NCBI RefSeq assembly: GCF_017168195.1
Contig: NZ_JADNYL010000002.1
Span: forward strand, 992,001-1,056,000
Origin: Thalassotalea sp. G2M2-11
Lineage (GTDB): Bacteria > Pseudomonadota > Gammaproteobacteria > Enterobacterales > Alteromonadaceae
Length of the DNA stretch: 64,000 nucleotides
Direction of reading: 5' to 3'
In this document: positions 54,067-63,986 of the stretch, piece after piece
How the letters are laid out: every line of letters starts with the position of its first letter
How positions within the stretch are numbered: the stretch's first letter is position 1
Program-made: the position numbers and the translations under genes
Notes under the pieces: generated by a model
The model's database searches: none
The model's input: the letters and a program-made list of their open reading frames with translations, nothing else
Told to the model about the DNA's origin: nothing

Positions 54067-56223
54067 TTAAAGCTTGCCGTAATAGCCTTCTTTTAACGCA
54101 TCATGCAAATTAGCAGCGGTGTGTGTTTCACCGTCGTAGATTAATTCTTCATTACCTTTAGCCGTGATCACTGTCCCGTCATCTAAGGTAAACTCAAATT
54201 CTACAGAGGCTAAATCCGTTTCTTTAACTAACACTCCTTGATGTACTTCAGGATTAAATCTAAAGGTGGTACAGCCTTTAAGACCTTTATCGTAGGCATA
54301 CATATAAACATTCTTAAATGCCTGATAATCAAAGTCTGTCGGTACATTGATGGTTTTTGAAATAGAAGAGTCTACCCAATATTGTGCCGCAGATTGAATA
54401 TCAACATGTTCCTCAGGAGTGATGCTCTCACTGGCCACAAAGTATTCAGGTAGCTTGTTTTGCTCATCCGCACCATACACTTGAGCGTCACCATTGACAT
54501 AGTGGCGATAAGCAAGTAATTCAAAACTGGCCACAGCAACCGATTCTTTTGACTTTTTACCTTCACGTATAATATTGCGGTGATATTCATGGGCAAAGCT
54601 TGGTTCAATACCATTCGAGACATTATTGCCTAGACTTAGCGCTAATGTGCCAGTAGGCGCGATCGAGGTATGATGAGTGAAGCGAGCCCCTACTTCTGCA
54701 AGTGCTTCAATTAGCTCTGGTTGTTCTTCAGCGATACGTTGCATATAACGGCTATATTTTGCATGTAGTACCGAACCTTTGATCTTATCGCCAACTTTAA
54801 TACCATCAGCTCTCATTTCTGGGCGTTTGGCTAGCATATGCTCGGTGACCACAAAAGACTGAGCAAGTACTGGTGCTGGACCTTTCTCTTTGGCTAAATC
54901 AAGTGCCGCCTGCCAACCGGTAATGGCCATAACTTTTGACACTTCTTCAGTAAATGCCACGGCTTGCGGGCTATTATAAGGAATTTTCAACATGGTCAAG
55001 GCAGAGCCTAACCCTAAATATCCCATACCGTGTCGGCGTTTGTTTTGAATTTCTTCTTGCTGTTGTTTAAGCGGTAAACCATTAATTTCAACAACATTAT
55101 CTAGCATACGCGTAAAAACATTGACCACTTCTTTAAATTTGGTCCAATCAAATTGAGCCTCATCGGTAAACGGTTGCTCAACAAACTTCACTAAATTCAC
55201 CGAACCAAGTAAACAAGCACCATGAGGAGGAAGGATTTGCTCGCCACATGGATTGCTGGCACGTAACTGTTCACAAAACCAATTGTTATTGTATTCATTG
55301 GCATGATCAATCAATAAAAATCCAGGTTCAGCGTAATCAAACGTATTACTCATGATCATATCCCATAAACGGCTTGCTGGGATGCTGTCATATATTTTAC
55401 AGGCGATTTGCCCTTGTTCATTGACAATATAATCATGTTTTTTTACATAATCATCGGCAAAGTAGTTTTCGCGAAAATGAATGTTAGCCGTATCTGATAG
55501 TTCGATTTTATCTGCCGCTAATTCTTTTTGCGAAATGGGAAACACCAATGGCCAGTCTTGCTCATTTTTTACTGCTTCAACAAATTCATCAGTGATCAAT
55601 AACGACAAATTAAACTGCCTTAATCGCCCATCTTCACGTTTTGCTAAAATAAACTCTTTCACATCGGGGTGAGAGATATCAAATACCCCCATTTGTGCGC
55701 CGCGTCTTCCGCCTGCCGAACTGACGGTAAAACACATTTTGTCAAATATATCCATAAATGACATTGGGCCAGAGGTACGGGCACCAGCACCGGCAACATA
55801 AGCACCACTAGGGCGCAAGGTTGAAAATTCATAACCTATGCCGCAACCAGCTTTGAGTGTTAGGCCGGATTCATGAACACGTGAAAGTATGCCGGTCATT
55901 GAATCTTCGATAGTGCCAGACACAGTACAGTTTATGGTTGATGTTGAGGGTTTAAACTCACTAGCTCCTGCATTAGCAATGATCCTGCCCGCCGGATACG
56001 CGCCTGACTTAAGCGCCCAAAGAAACTTCTCACGCCATTGTTTCTTTTGCTTAGGTTCAATATCTGCTAACGCATTAGCAACACGGGTAAAGGTTTCTTC
56101 AATAGAATGTTCTTGTGGCTGACCCGTTTTATCTTTGAGTCGATATTTTTTATCCCAAATATCGAGTGAGGCCGCTTGTAATTGAACTTGAGTATCAGCA
56201 GATTCGAGCAATGTCTCAGACAT
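54067..56223 (-). CDS. nrdJ: Adenosylcobalamin-dependent (class II) ribonucleotide reductase, large part
   Basis: A 718-residue catalytic protein that makes dNTP/dNDP using adenosylcobalamin, independent of oxygen. Hallmarks are CTVSGTIEDSM with the first active-site cysteine, GCGIGYEFSTLRPSGA, the NPCGEQ motif (ASNPCGEQ) and PTGTLALSLGNNVSNGIEP. The C-terminal cysteine tail is not here but in the next gene (nrdJb). I chose the ATG at 56223: AAGG is nine bases upstream, whereas it abuts the ATG at 56232. Tandem NrdR boxes lie upstream. Confidence 0.93.
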   Translation of the reverse strand: MSETLLESADTQVQLQAASLDIWDKKYRLKDKTGQPQEHSIEETFTRVANALADIEPKQKKQWREKFLWALKSGAYPAGRIIANAGASEFKPSTSTINCTVSGTIEDSMTGILSRVHESGLTLKAGCGIGYEFSTLRPSGAYVAGAGARTSGPMSFMDIFDKMCFTVSSAGGRRGAQMGVFDISHPDVKEFILAKREDGRLRQFNLSLLITDEFVEAVKNEQDWPLVFPISQKELAADKIELSDTANIHFRENYFADDYVKKHDYIVNEQGQIACKIYDSIPASRLWDMIMSNTFDYAEPGFLLIDHANEYNNNWFCEQLRASNPCGEQILPPHGACLLGSVNLVKFVEQPFTDEAQFDWTKFKEVVNVFTRMLDNVVEINGLPLKQQQEEIQNKRRHGMGYLGLGSALTMLKIPYNSPQAVAFTEEVSKVMAITGWQAALDLAKEKGPAPVLAQSFVVTEHMLAKRPEMRADGIKVGDKIKGSVLHAKYSRYMQRIAEEQPELIEALAEVGARFTHHTSIAPTGTLALSLGNNVSNGIEPSFAHEYHRNIIREGKKSKESVAVASFELLAYRHYVNGDAQVYGADEQNKLPEYFVASESITPEEHVDIQSAAQYWVDSSISKTINVPTDFDYQAFKNVYMYAYDKGLKGCTTFRFNPEVHQGVLVKETDLASVEFEFTLDDGTVITAKGNEELIYDGETHTAANLHDALKEGYYGKL

Positions 56224-56293
56224 GTTTTCCATCCTTTTATCATTGTTATTTTTTGCAATAGTTTACGAAGCAAAGACAAAAGGAAAAGCCAAA

Positions 56294-56306
56294 ACACTAT
56301 ATATTG
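56294..56306. promoter_or_regulatory. NrdR box 1 upstream of nrdJ
   Basis: ACACTATATATTG, and with the next three bases 14 of 16 positions, matches the NrdR box consensus acaCwAtATaTwGtgt. It starts 71 bases upstream of the nrdJ ATG. Confidence 0.8.
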
Positions 56307-56325
56307 CGATCTAAATCAAATAAAA

Positions 56326-56338
56326 ACACAATATATAG
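56326..56338. promoter_or_regulatory. NrdR box 2 upstream of nrdJ
   Basis: ACACAATATATAG (13 of 16 positions with its flank) lies exactly 32 bases from box 1, three helical turns, the pairing normally seen for NrdR repressor sites. Confidence 0.8.
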
Positions 56339-56416
56339 ATAAAATTAAAAATTGGCATGAAAATAAAATAGCAGCTCTCAATTTCATTATTTTGTGACAA
56401 ATATCACCAAAAGGAG

Positions 56417-57532
56417 TTAAGGCAAATGCTCACTCGCCAAATAATCATGAGACTGCATTTCCTGTAAGCGCGATAAACAACGCTTGAACTCAAATGCTAA
56501 GCCACCATGATGATAAAGTTGTTCCATCGCAACTTCGGCAGAAATGATTAATTTCACATTTCGTTCGTAAAATTCATCCACCATGGCGATAAATCTTCGT
56601 GCGGCATCATCACAATCCACATCCATTTGTTTGACATTAGCGAGTAAAACCGTGTGATAAATTCGGCTTAATTCCATATAGTCACTTTGACTTCTCGCTG
56701 ATTCACATAACACCGCAAAATCAAAATGTATCACCCCTTTAGATTCTTCAATTGCCGCGAGTTGACGATTGTTGATCTCGATATCAATATTGGCCTGCCC
56801 TTTTTCTACCGATAACTGCTCAAAATATTGATGTAAATTTTGTTCAGCTTTCTGATCGAGTGGGAAGTGATAAATTTCCGCCTGTTCTAAGGTGCGTAAA
56901 CGATAATCCACACCACTATCAACATTAACCACATCACAATTAGCGTTGATCAATGCAATTGCCGGTAAAAAACGGGCACGTTGCAGGCCATTACGATAGA
57001 GCTCATCAGGGATAATATTCGACGTTGCCACTAGGGTGACATGATGAGCAAATAATTCCTCAAACAAGGTGCCTAAGATCATGGCATCGGTTATGTCTGA
57101 TACAAAAAACTCATCAAAACAAATAATGCATGTTTCGTCGGCAAAACGTTTAGCAATAATTTTCAGAGGATCTGCATGACCAGATAAAGACTTAAGCTCT
57201 TGATGAACACGGTGCATAAACCGGTGAAAATGCACGCGCATTTTATTATTAAAGGGTAAGCACTCATAAAAAGTATCCACTAAATAAGTTTTACCACGAC
57301 CAACACCGCCCCAAAAATATAACCCTTGCACATGCCGACGCTCAGACTTTGCCACCACACGCTTCCAACGGTTTAACACCTTTTTAAAACCTTTTACCGG
57401 TAAGGGTTTATTTTGTAGATCTTCAAACAATCGCTGTAATTGTTTTACCGCGTGTTCTTGCGCAGCATCATATTGAAAATCATCACGAGCTAAATCTTGG
57501 TTATACTTTTCTATGGGAGACAGATTAATCAT
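56417..57532 (-). CDS. zapE: Cell division protein ZapE (AFG1-like ATPase)
   Basis: A 371-residue cytoplasmic P-loop ATPase with Walker A GGVGRGKTYLVD (about 80-91), a Walker B-like CIICFDEFFVSD and the sensor segment TLVATSNIIPDELY. ZapE promotes constriction of the FtsZ ring. It is divergent from zapG, with a 163-base shared promoter region, the E. coli yhcM-yhcB arrangement. Confidence 0.94.
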   Translation of the reverse strand: MINLSPIEKYNQDLARDDFQYDAAQEHAVKQLQRLFEDLQNKPLPVKGFKKVLNRWKRVVAKSERRHVQGLYFWGGVGRGKTYLVDTFYECLPFNNKMRVHFHRFMHRVHQELKSLSGHADPLKIIAKRFADETCIICFDEFFVSDITDAMILGTLFEELFAHHVTLVATSNIIPDELYRNGLQRARFLPAIALINANCDVVNVDSGVDYRLRTLEQAEIYHFPLDQKAEQNLHQYFEQLSVEKGQANIDIEINNRQLAAIEESKGVIHFDFAVLCESARSQSDYMELSRIYHTVLLANVKQMDVDCDDAARRFIAMVDEFYERNVKLIISAEVAMEQLYHHGGLAFEFKRCLSRLQEMQSHDYLASEHLP

Positions 57533-57695
57533 TGCTATTATTTAATTAGGTAAGTTTTTATGCTTGAAAAATAAAATTTAGTATACATATTTAATTTTCA
57601 AGTAAATGAAACTTACTAGAGTGTGTTAATCTCTATTTTCACCAATTTTTTCCGCGAATACAATTTTCCGCGACTAGATAAAAGGTATAACCGTT

Positions 57696-58163
57696 ATGAA
57701 TATCGTTATTGGAATCATCATTTTTGCTGTTGGCGCTTTAGTAGGTTTCGTCGCTAATAAAATGTTTTCAGCAAATGAACAAGAACAGAAACAACTTGCT
57801 GAAAAAGCCAATCAAAGCGAAGCAACGCTGGCCCAATATAAATTAGATGTCGCTGAGCATTTAGATAATTCCACGCAATTGCTAGAGCAGATGAATGCTA
57901 CTTGCCAAAAAGCCATGAAACAAATGGAGCAAAGTACTAAGTTATTGCAACAAGCGACCCCAGATGAAAGTGACGTGATGCCATTTTTCTCAAAAGAAAC
58001 TCAGGAGCAATTAGCACAAACCGTAGCACTTCGTCACACTAAAAAAGCGATTCGACAACAGGAAGGTGCCATCACTGAGCCACCATTAGATTACTCAGGA
58101 GAATCGAGTGGCCTGTTTGCTGATATGAAACAACCTGTTACAAATACTGAAAATAAAGAGTAG
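57696..58163 (+). CDS. zapG: ZapG/YhcB (DUF1043) cell-division membrane protein
   Basis: A 155-residue protein with an N-terminal membrane helix (IVIGIIIFAVGALVGFVANKMF, 3-24) and a long coiled coil (about 28-95), the DUF1043 pattern; a polar tail follows. Family members link cell elongation, division and envelope synthesis. Its stop codon overlaps the sigma-E-like -35 of degQ. Confidence 0.88.
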   Translation: MNIVIGIIIFAVGALVGFVANKMFSANEQEQKQLAEKANQSEATLAQYKLDVAEHLDNSTQLLEQMNATCQKAMKQMEQSTKLLQQATPDESDVMPFFSKETQEQLAQTVALRHTKKAIRQQEGAITEPPLDYSGESSGLFADMKQPVTNTENKE

Positions 58164-58190
58164 GAACTTCTTTACGCTAAGAAAGTCTCT
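58163..58190 (+). promoter_or_regulatory. Sigma-E-like promoter of degQ
   Basis: GGAACTT (58163-58169, perfect) and TCTCT (58186-58190) are 16 bases apart, the spacing of rpoH P3 and degP promoters. The -10 matches only 3 of 5 of TCTGA. It lies 40 bases before the degQ ATG. Confidence 0.6.
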
Positions 58191-58229
58191 ACTTGGGTAT
58201 AAAATAGTTCATTAGGAGAATTTTTACAC

Positions 58230-59594
58230 ATGAAAAAAATGTCTGTTTTAGTGGGTAGTATTTTACTTTCAAGTTCTTTAGCTTTATCCAGTTTACCCAG
58301 TCATGCCAACTTGCCACCATCAATAAATGGGCAGCAATTACCAAGTTTAGCCCCGATGTTAGAACAAGTGACTCCTGCAGTGGTGCTGATCTCCGTTAGA
58401 GGCACTCATGAAATCAAGCAGCGTAATGTGCCCGACGCCTTTAAATTTTTCTTTGGCAACCCAAGGCAACAACAATCCCCGACAAGAGAACGGCCTTTTC
58501 AGGGATTAGGATCTGGGGTGATTATTAATGCCGAAAAAGGTTACATCGTCACCAACAACCATGTCATTAATGAAGCCGATGAAATTCAAATCACTTTAAA
58601 AGATGGCCGACAATTAGAAGCAGAAAAAATTGGTGCTGATGAAAATACCGATATCGCACTGTTACAAGTCGATGCAGAAAATTTAAAACAAATCACCATT
58701 GCCGATTCTGACAAATTAAGGGTCGGAGACTTCGCCGTTGCTATCGGTAGTCCCTTCGGCTTAGGTCAAACTGTAACCTCAGGTATTGTCAGTGCCTTAG
58801 GCCGTAGTGGTTTAAATGCCGATAATTTTGAAGACTTTATTCAAACGGATGCCGCGATCAACAGTGGTAATTCTGGAGGTGCACTGATCAACTTAAATGG
58901 CGATCTTATCGGTATCAATACTGCCATCATTGGTCCTAGTGGTGGCAATGTCGGCATTGGTTTTGCCATCCCAAGTAATATGGTGAAAAACCTAGTCGAT
59001 CAGATTATTGAATATGGTGAAGTACGCCGTGGTGTACTTGGTGTTGCTGGCCGAAGTGTCACTGGCGAATTTGCAGAGGCGATGGAGTTAGAAGAGGCAC
59101 AAGGCGCATTTGTTGAACAAGTCACTAAAGATTCAGCAGCTCAAGAGGCCGGTATTGAAGCTGGCGATGTGATCACTAAAGTCAATGGTAAAAAAATACG
59201 CTCATTTAGTGAGTTACGCGGAAAAATTGGTTCTATCGGTGCGGGTAATAAAGTCAAATTAACCGTGATCAAATCAAACGGTAAAACCAAAACCTACACT
59301 GTTACCCTCAAAAATACCGAATCAGCCAGTGTCGAGCCTGCCAGTATTCATCGGATGCTTGAAGGTGCTAAGCTCGATAACAACACCGATGGCTATGGTA
59401 TCAATGTTACCGATGTTGAAAGTGACTCCCCTGCAGCTATGATAGGCCTGCGCAAAGGCGATATTATTGCTGGCATCAATCGTCAACGTATAAAAAATAT
59501 TGCCGAGTTAAGGGATTATTTAAAAGATAACAAAGGTATCTCATTACTGAACATTATCCGCGGTAATACTAACCTGTTTATTCGTATTCGATAA
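58230..59594 (+). CDS. degQ: Periplasmic serine protease DegQ (Do/HtrA family)
   Basis: A 454-residue periplasmic protease-chaperone: signal peptide (1-26), trypsin-like domain with the triad in TNNHVINEAD (His), NTDIALLQ (Asp) and GNSGGAL (Ser), and two PDZ domains (about 260-350, 365-450). The short LA loop and length match DegQ rather than the longer DegP, though with one Do-type gene here it may cover both roles. A good AGGAG site precedes the ATG. Confidence 0.92.
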   Translation: MKKMSVLVGSILLSSSLALSSLPSHANLPPSINGQQLPSLAPMLEQVTPAVVLISVRGTHEIKQRNVPDAFKFFFGNPRQQQSPTRERPFQGLGSGVIINAEKGYIVTNNHVINEADEIQITLKDGRQLEAEKIGADENTDIALLQVDAENLKQITIADSDKLRVGDFAVAIGSPFGLGQTVTSGIVSALGRSGLNADNFEDFIQTDAAINSGNSGGALINLNGDLIGINTAIIGPSGGNVGIGFAIPSNMVKNLVDQIIEYGEVRRGVLGVAGRSVTGEFAEAMELEEAQGAFVEQVTKDSAAQEAGIEAGDVITKVNGKKIRSFSELRGKIGSIGAGNKVKLTVIKSNGKTKTYTVTLKNTESASVEPASIHRMLEGAKLDNNTDGYGINVTDVESDSPAAMIGLRKGDIIAGINRQRIKNIAELRDYLKDNKGISLLNIIRGNTNLFIRIR

Positions 59595-59610
59595 CCTATA
59601 TTGATAAGTG

Positions 59611-59640
59611 AAAACGGTGCTTAATTGAGCACCGTTTTTT
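59611..59640 (+). terminator. Terminator of degQ
   Basis: AAAACGGTGCT and AGCACCGTTTT pair with a short AAUUG-type loop and run directly into six T on the plus strand, 17 bases after the degQ stop. Confidence 0.93.
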
Positions 59641-59745
59641 ATGCCTGCTCAAATAGCCATTTAGCGCAAATCCAACAAAAATCATTAACGAAGTTAAAAG
59701 TTTATGCTACTCTTTCGGTTAAAATAGAATAATAAAACCACCGCT

Positions 59746-60813
59746 TTGAAACTAAAAAACATAATAAAATACATATTAAATTCAGCAAGTTATGGAATAC
59801 TACTTGCGGTAATGCTCTTATTGCTTGTGCCTGAGTTGCGCGAAAGTAATGCTTCATGGTGGAATATATTCCAGCTAAAAGATAAACCACAACCTGCACT
59901 GTCATACGCCAAAGCCGTTAAGCTAGCCGCGCCCGCTGTTGTTAATATCTATTCAGAAGAAATACAAAGTAATCCAAATTACCTTCGTTCGCCTCGTAAA
60001 ATCAATCGATTAGGCTCAGGCGTGATTATGGATAGTAATGGCTACTTATTGACAAATTATCATGTCGTACAAAATGCTAACCTGATCAATGTACTCTTAC
60101 AAAATGGTCAACAGCATCATGCGGAATTAATTGGTTATGATATTTATACTGACTTAGCAGTCTTAAAAGTGAATGCTAAAAATTTGCCGGTCATCCCGCA
60201 AAACGTCAATCAAAAATCAATGGCAGGCGATGTCGTACTAGCAATTGGTAACCCATTAAACTTAGGGCAAACCATCACGCAAGGCATTATTAGCGCCACT
60301 GGCCGTATTGGCTTGAGTAACACCAGTTACCTCCACTTTTTACAAATGGATGCGGCGATCAATAAAGGCAATTCCGGAGGCGCATTAGTCAATACCAATG
60401 GTACATTGGTTGGTATCAACTCAAGACAATTCACTGAAATCAATCCACAACTCAATGATATTCAGGGAATATTTTTTGCTGTGCCGTATCAGTTGGCCTA
60501 TAAAGTCATGCGACAAATTATTGAAAACGGTCGGGTAGTGCGAGGCTACTTGGGCGTTATTTCAGATCATTACAATCACACTGTTAAAGGTTTTACTATT
60601 ACCGGCATAGAGCCTAATGGCCCAGCCGATCTAGCCGGACTGAAAATTGGCGACGTAGTTTACAATATTGCCGGTAAACCGATAGAAAGTATTACTCATG
60701 CCTTAGATTTAGTGGCTGAAACAGATCCTGAGACGGTATTACAATTTCAAGTGTACCGTGACAAGCAATCACTAACGATTCCGGTAAAAATCATCGAAAA
60801 ACGTGGAATTTAA
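59746..60813 (+). CDS. degS: Periplasmic sensor protease DegS (TTG start)
   Basis: A 355-residue inner-membrane-anchored HtrA protease: one N-terminal helix (about 15-33), a protease domain with the triad in TNYHVVQNA (His), YTDLAVLK (Asp) and GNSGGAL (Ser), and a single PDZ domain (about 255-345). It senses misfolded outer-membrane porins and starts the cascade that frees sigma E by cutting RseA. The frame opens at TTG (59746); the next ATG is inside the helix, so TTG is the likely start. It follows degQ by 151 bases after a terminator. Confidence 0.92.
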   Translation: MKLKNIIKYILNSASYGILLAVMLLLLVPELRESNASWWNIFQLKDKPQPALSYAKAVKLAAPAVVNIYSEEIQSNPNYLRSPRKINRLGSGVIMDSNGYLLTNYHVVQNANLINVLLQNGQQHHAELIGYDIYTDLAVLKVNAKNLPVIPQNVNQKSMAGDVVLAIGNPLNLGQTITQGIISATGRIGLSNTSYLHFLQMDAAINKGNSGGALVNTNGTLVGINSRQFTEINPQLNDIQGIFFAVPYQLAYKVMRQIIENGRVVRGYLGVISDHYNHTVKGFTITGIEPNGPADLAGLKIGDVVYNIAGKPIESITHALDLVAETDPETVLQFQVYRDKQSLTIPVKIIEKRGI

Positions 60814-60851
60814 AACGGCGCTAATATCATTGATATTAACGCCGCTTTTTT
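60814..60851. terminator. Bidirectional terminator between degS and murA
   Basis: CGGCG-C-TAATATC and GATATTA-A-CGCCG (60816-60844) form a long stem with one mismatch, with T-rich tracts on both sides (T6 on plus, T4 on minus). It serves both convergent genes. Confidence 0.88.
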
Positions 60852-60877
60852 AGCTCAGAGAGTGTTTGTTATCAGTA

Positions 60878-62158
<1,281 letters not shown>

Positions 62159-62168
62159 TTAACTGAAA

Positions 62169-62426
62169 TTATAGAGGAAGGTTAAACATTTTCTCACGTT
62201 GCCAATCAGCAGTGGTAAATGTTTTCACAGTCACAGCATGAATTGAACCGTCATTAATTGCCGATGCTAAAGGGGCAAAGACAGTTTGTTGCTTTTTAAC
62301 CCGACTTAAATCCGCAAAAAAATCAGCGACCGCAATTACCGTACATTGTGAACCATCAAATTTCACGTGTAATTCAGCTAAATCAAGTGCGTCATTAAGT
62401 AATTTTTCTATATCAGAAACTTCCAC
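62169..62426 (-). CDS. ibaG: BolA/IbaG family protein
   Basis: An 85-residue BolA-like protein (YrbA/IbaG) with the short helix-strand fold and the HAVTVKTFT segment replacing the usual GHRVTL. IbaG is acid-stress-linked and binds Fe-S clusters with glutaredoxin in E. coli, and it sits between murA and the mla genes there too. The C-terminal YxF segment of BolA is not needed. Confidence 0.88.
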   Translation of the reverse strand: MEVSDIEKLLNDALDLAELHVKFDGSQCTVIAVADFFADLSRVKKQQTVFAPLASAINDGSIHAVTVKTFTTADWQREKMFNLPL

Positions 62427-62466
62427 ATATCTCTCCTATTTTCAATAGTGACAGTGATTATATGTG

Positions 62467-62763
62467 TTATTCCACTGGCAAGAAAGAATCTACCGCACTT
62501 AATTTTGCTAATTTGATTAACTCGTGCGGTATATTGATAATTTTCAACGATATAGACTGTTGTTTCGCATACTCAATAATGAGCAACAACCAAGCAAGAC
62601 CGGCAGTATCTGACTGAGTCACTTTAGCTAAATCAATCAATTGAATTTGCTGGTTGAGCAAGCCAGTTGATTGTTTTTCAAAACGCTTTATCACGGTACG
62701 ACGTGTTAACTCACCGGTAACAACTAATCGTTTCCCTTGTTGTTGAACATTGACTTTATCCAC
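62467..62763 (-). CDS. mlaB: Phospholipid transport STAS protein MlaB
   Basis: A 98-residue STAS-domain protein (VVTGELTRRTVIKRFEKQ, DLAKVTQSDTAGLAWLLLI) that binds the MlaF ATPase on the cytoplasmic side and stabilises the MlaFEDB transporter. The TDTAGL-like SDTAGLAWL segment is conserved. It lies nine bases downstream of mlaC. Confidence 0.9.
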   Translation of the reverse strand: MDKVNVQQQGKRLVVTGELTRRTVIKRFEKQSTGLLNQQIQLIDLAKVTQSDTAGLAWLLLIIEYAKQQSISLKIINIPHELIKLAKLSAVDSFLPVE

Positions 62764-62772
62764 TAGCAGAAC

Positions 62773-63498
62773 CTACTTAAAAACAATGTCTTTGTCGGCT
62801 TTTTCTTTTAGCATAGCGGTCACATGCGGCAAGCCTTTTTGTCTGATAAGACTACCTAATTCCGCCTGCTTACTATCTAATAAACTCACGCCTTCAGCGA
62901 CCATGTCATATGCTTTCCATTCATTGGTATTTTTACTTTTTCGCACACGAAATGAAATATCAATGGGTTCTCTACCTGGTTCAACAACGGTGGTTTTAAC
63001 GGCAACAACCCGCTCGTCACTAAAATCTTTTGCTGGGGCAAACTTAACTTCTTGCTGATCATACAAAGTAAATACTTGCGCATATGAGGTGATCAAGTAA
63101 TCACGAAATACCGGCACAAATTCCGCTCGCTCACTTTTAGTTGTTTGCCTAAAGTTACTACCGATCACTTTAAACGCCGCATATTTATAATTGATATAAG
63201 GCAACAATTCTTCACGTACGATAGTCTTAAGTAAATTAGGTGTTTGCCTAATTTGGTTTTGTTCATTAGCAAATCGTTTGAATGTCATATCAGCAACAGC
63301 ACGGATCATGGCATAGGGGTCTTTGGTATTGACCTCGCTCCTTTGCTCAGAGCCACCATCTGCAGCAGCATTATAAATTGTTGCTTGTGAAGCTACTGCC
63401 GCGTCATGGAAATCAAATGCCGCAACACTGTTCGTTGTCAATAAAGTGCTAGCAAATATGGCACTGGCTAATAAACACGATTTTTTATGACTAAACAT
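62773..63498 (-). CDS. mlaC: Periplasmic phospholipid-binding protein MlaC
   Basis: A 241-residue periplasmic shuttle of the Mla system: signal peptide (1-28), then the all-family fold with PYINYKYAAFKVIGSNFRQTT and FVPVFRDYLITSYAQVFTLYD. The ATG at 63498 has GGAAGAG just upstream; an earlier ATG at 63513 is less well placed. It ends nine bases before mlaB and starts 17 bases after mlaD. Confidence 0.93.
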   Translation of the reverse strand: MFSHKKSCLLASAIFASTLLTTNSVAAFDFHDAAVASQATIYNAAADGGSEQRSEVNTKDPYAMIRAVADMTFKRFANEQNQIRQTPNLLKTIVREELLPYINYKYAAFKVIGSNFRQTTKSERAEFVPVFRDYLITSYAQVFTLYDQQEVKFAPAKDFSDERVVAVKTTVVEPGREPIDISFRVRKSKNTNEWKAYDMVAEGVSLLDSKQAELGSLIRQKGLPHVTAMLKEKADKDIVFK

Positions 63499-63515
63499 TA
63501 ATTTCTCTTCCATTA

Positions 63516-63986
63516 TTAATCACCACTCCCTTGGCTAAATAAAAATTGTCCGATCAGTTCTTCTAACACGAGAGCCGGTTTAGTGTCTTCAATAAAGTCG
63601 CCTTCAACTAGCGTTTCAACTGACTCATCAATAAACCCAGGCAATAACCCGATATATTGTTCACCAAGCAAACCTGCCGTCAATATGGAGACCGACGTTG
63701 CCTCAGAAAAATTGTCATATTGTGCATAAATTTCTAACGTGACAACCGGTGTATAATCTTCTTCATCAAGTGAAATCGCACTGACTCGCCCGACAATAAC
63801 ACCACCAACTTTAATTGGTGAACGTACTTTCAAACCACCAATATTATCAAATTTCGCATACAAATTATACGTTTCACCATTACCTGAAATGCCACTATCA
63901 GCAACTTTCAGTGATAGCATCAACAAAGCAGCAATACCTATTGCTGCAAATAATCCAACGAATAATTCAACTTTTTTTGACACCAT
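63516..63986 (-). CDS. mlaD: Mce-domain phospholipid transporter subunit MlaD
   Basis: A 156-residue bitopic protein with an N-terminal membrane helix (about 8-26) and one Mce domain (NLYAKFDNIGGLKVRSPIKV through IEDTKPALVLEELIGQFLF). It forms the hexameric periplasmic ring of MlaFEDB. The ATG at 63986 is used because GGTGG precedes it; the upstream in-frame TTG/GTG belong to the preceding gene, presumably mlaE, which is outside the window. The start therefore lies 14 bases from the window edge. Confidence 0.92.
   Translation of the reverse strand: MVSKKVELFVGLFAAIGIAALLMLSLKVADSGISGNGETYNLYAKFDNIGGLKVRSPIKVGGVIVGRVSAISLDEEDYTPVVTLEIYAQYDNFSEATSVSILTAGLLGEQYIGLLPGFIDESVETLVEGDFIEDTKPALVLEELIGQFLFSQGSGD

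Noticed and set aside
54372-54623. Basic open frame overlapping nrdJ in another register
   Set aside because: The composition mirrors the nrdJ codons and it has no start context; a shadow frame.
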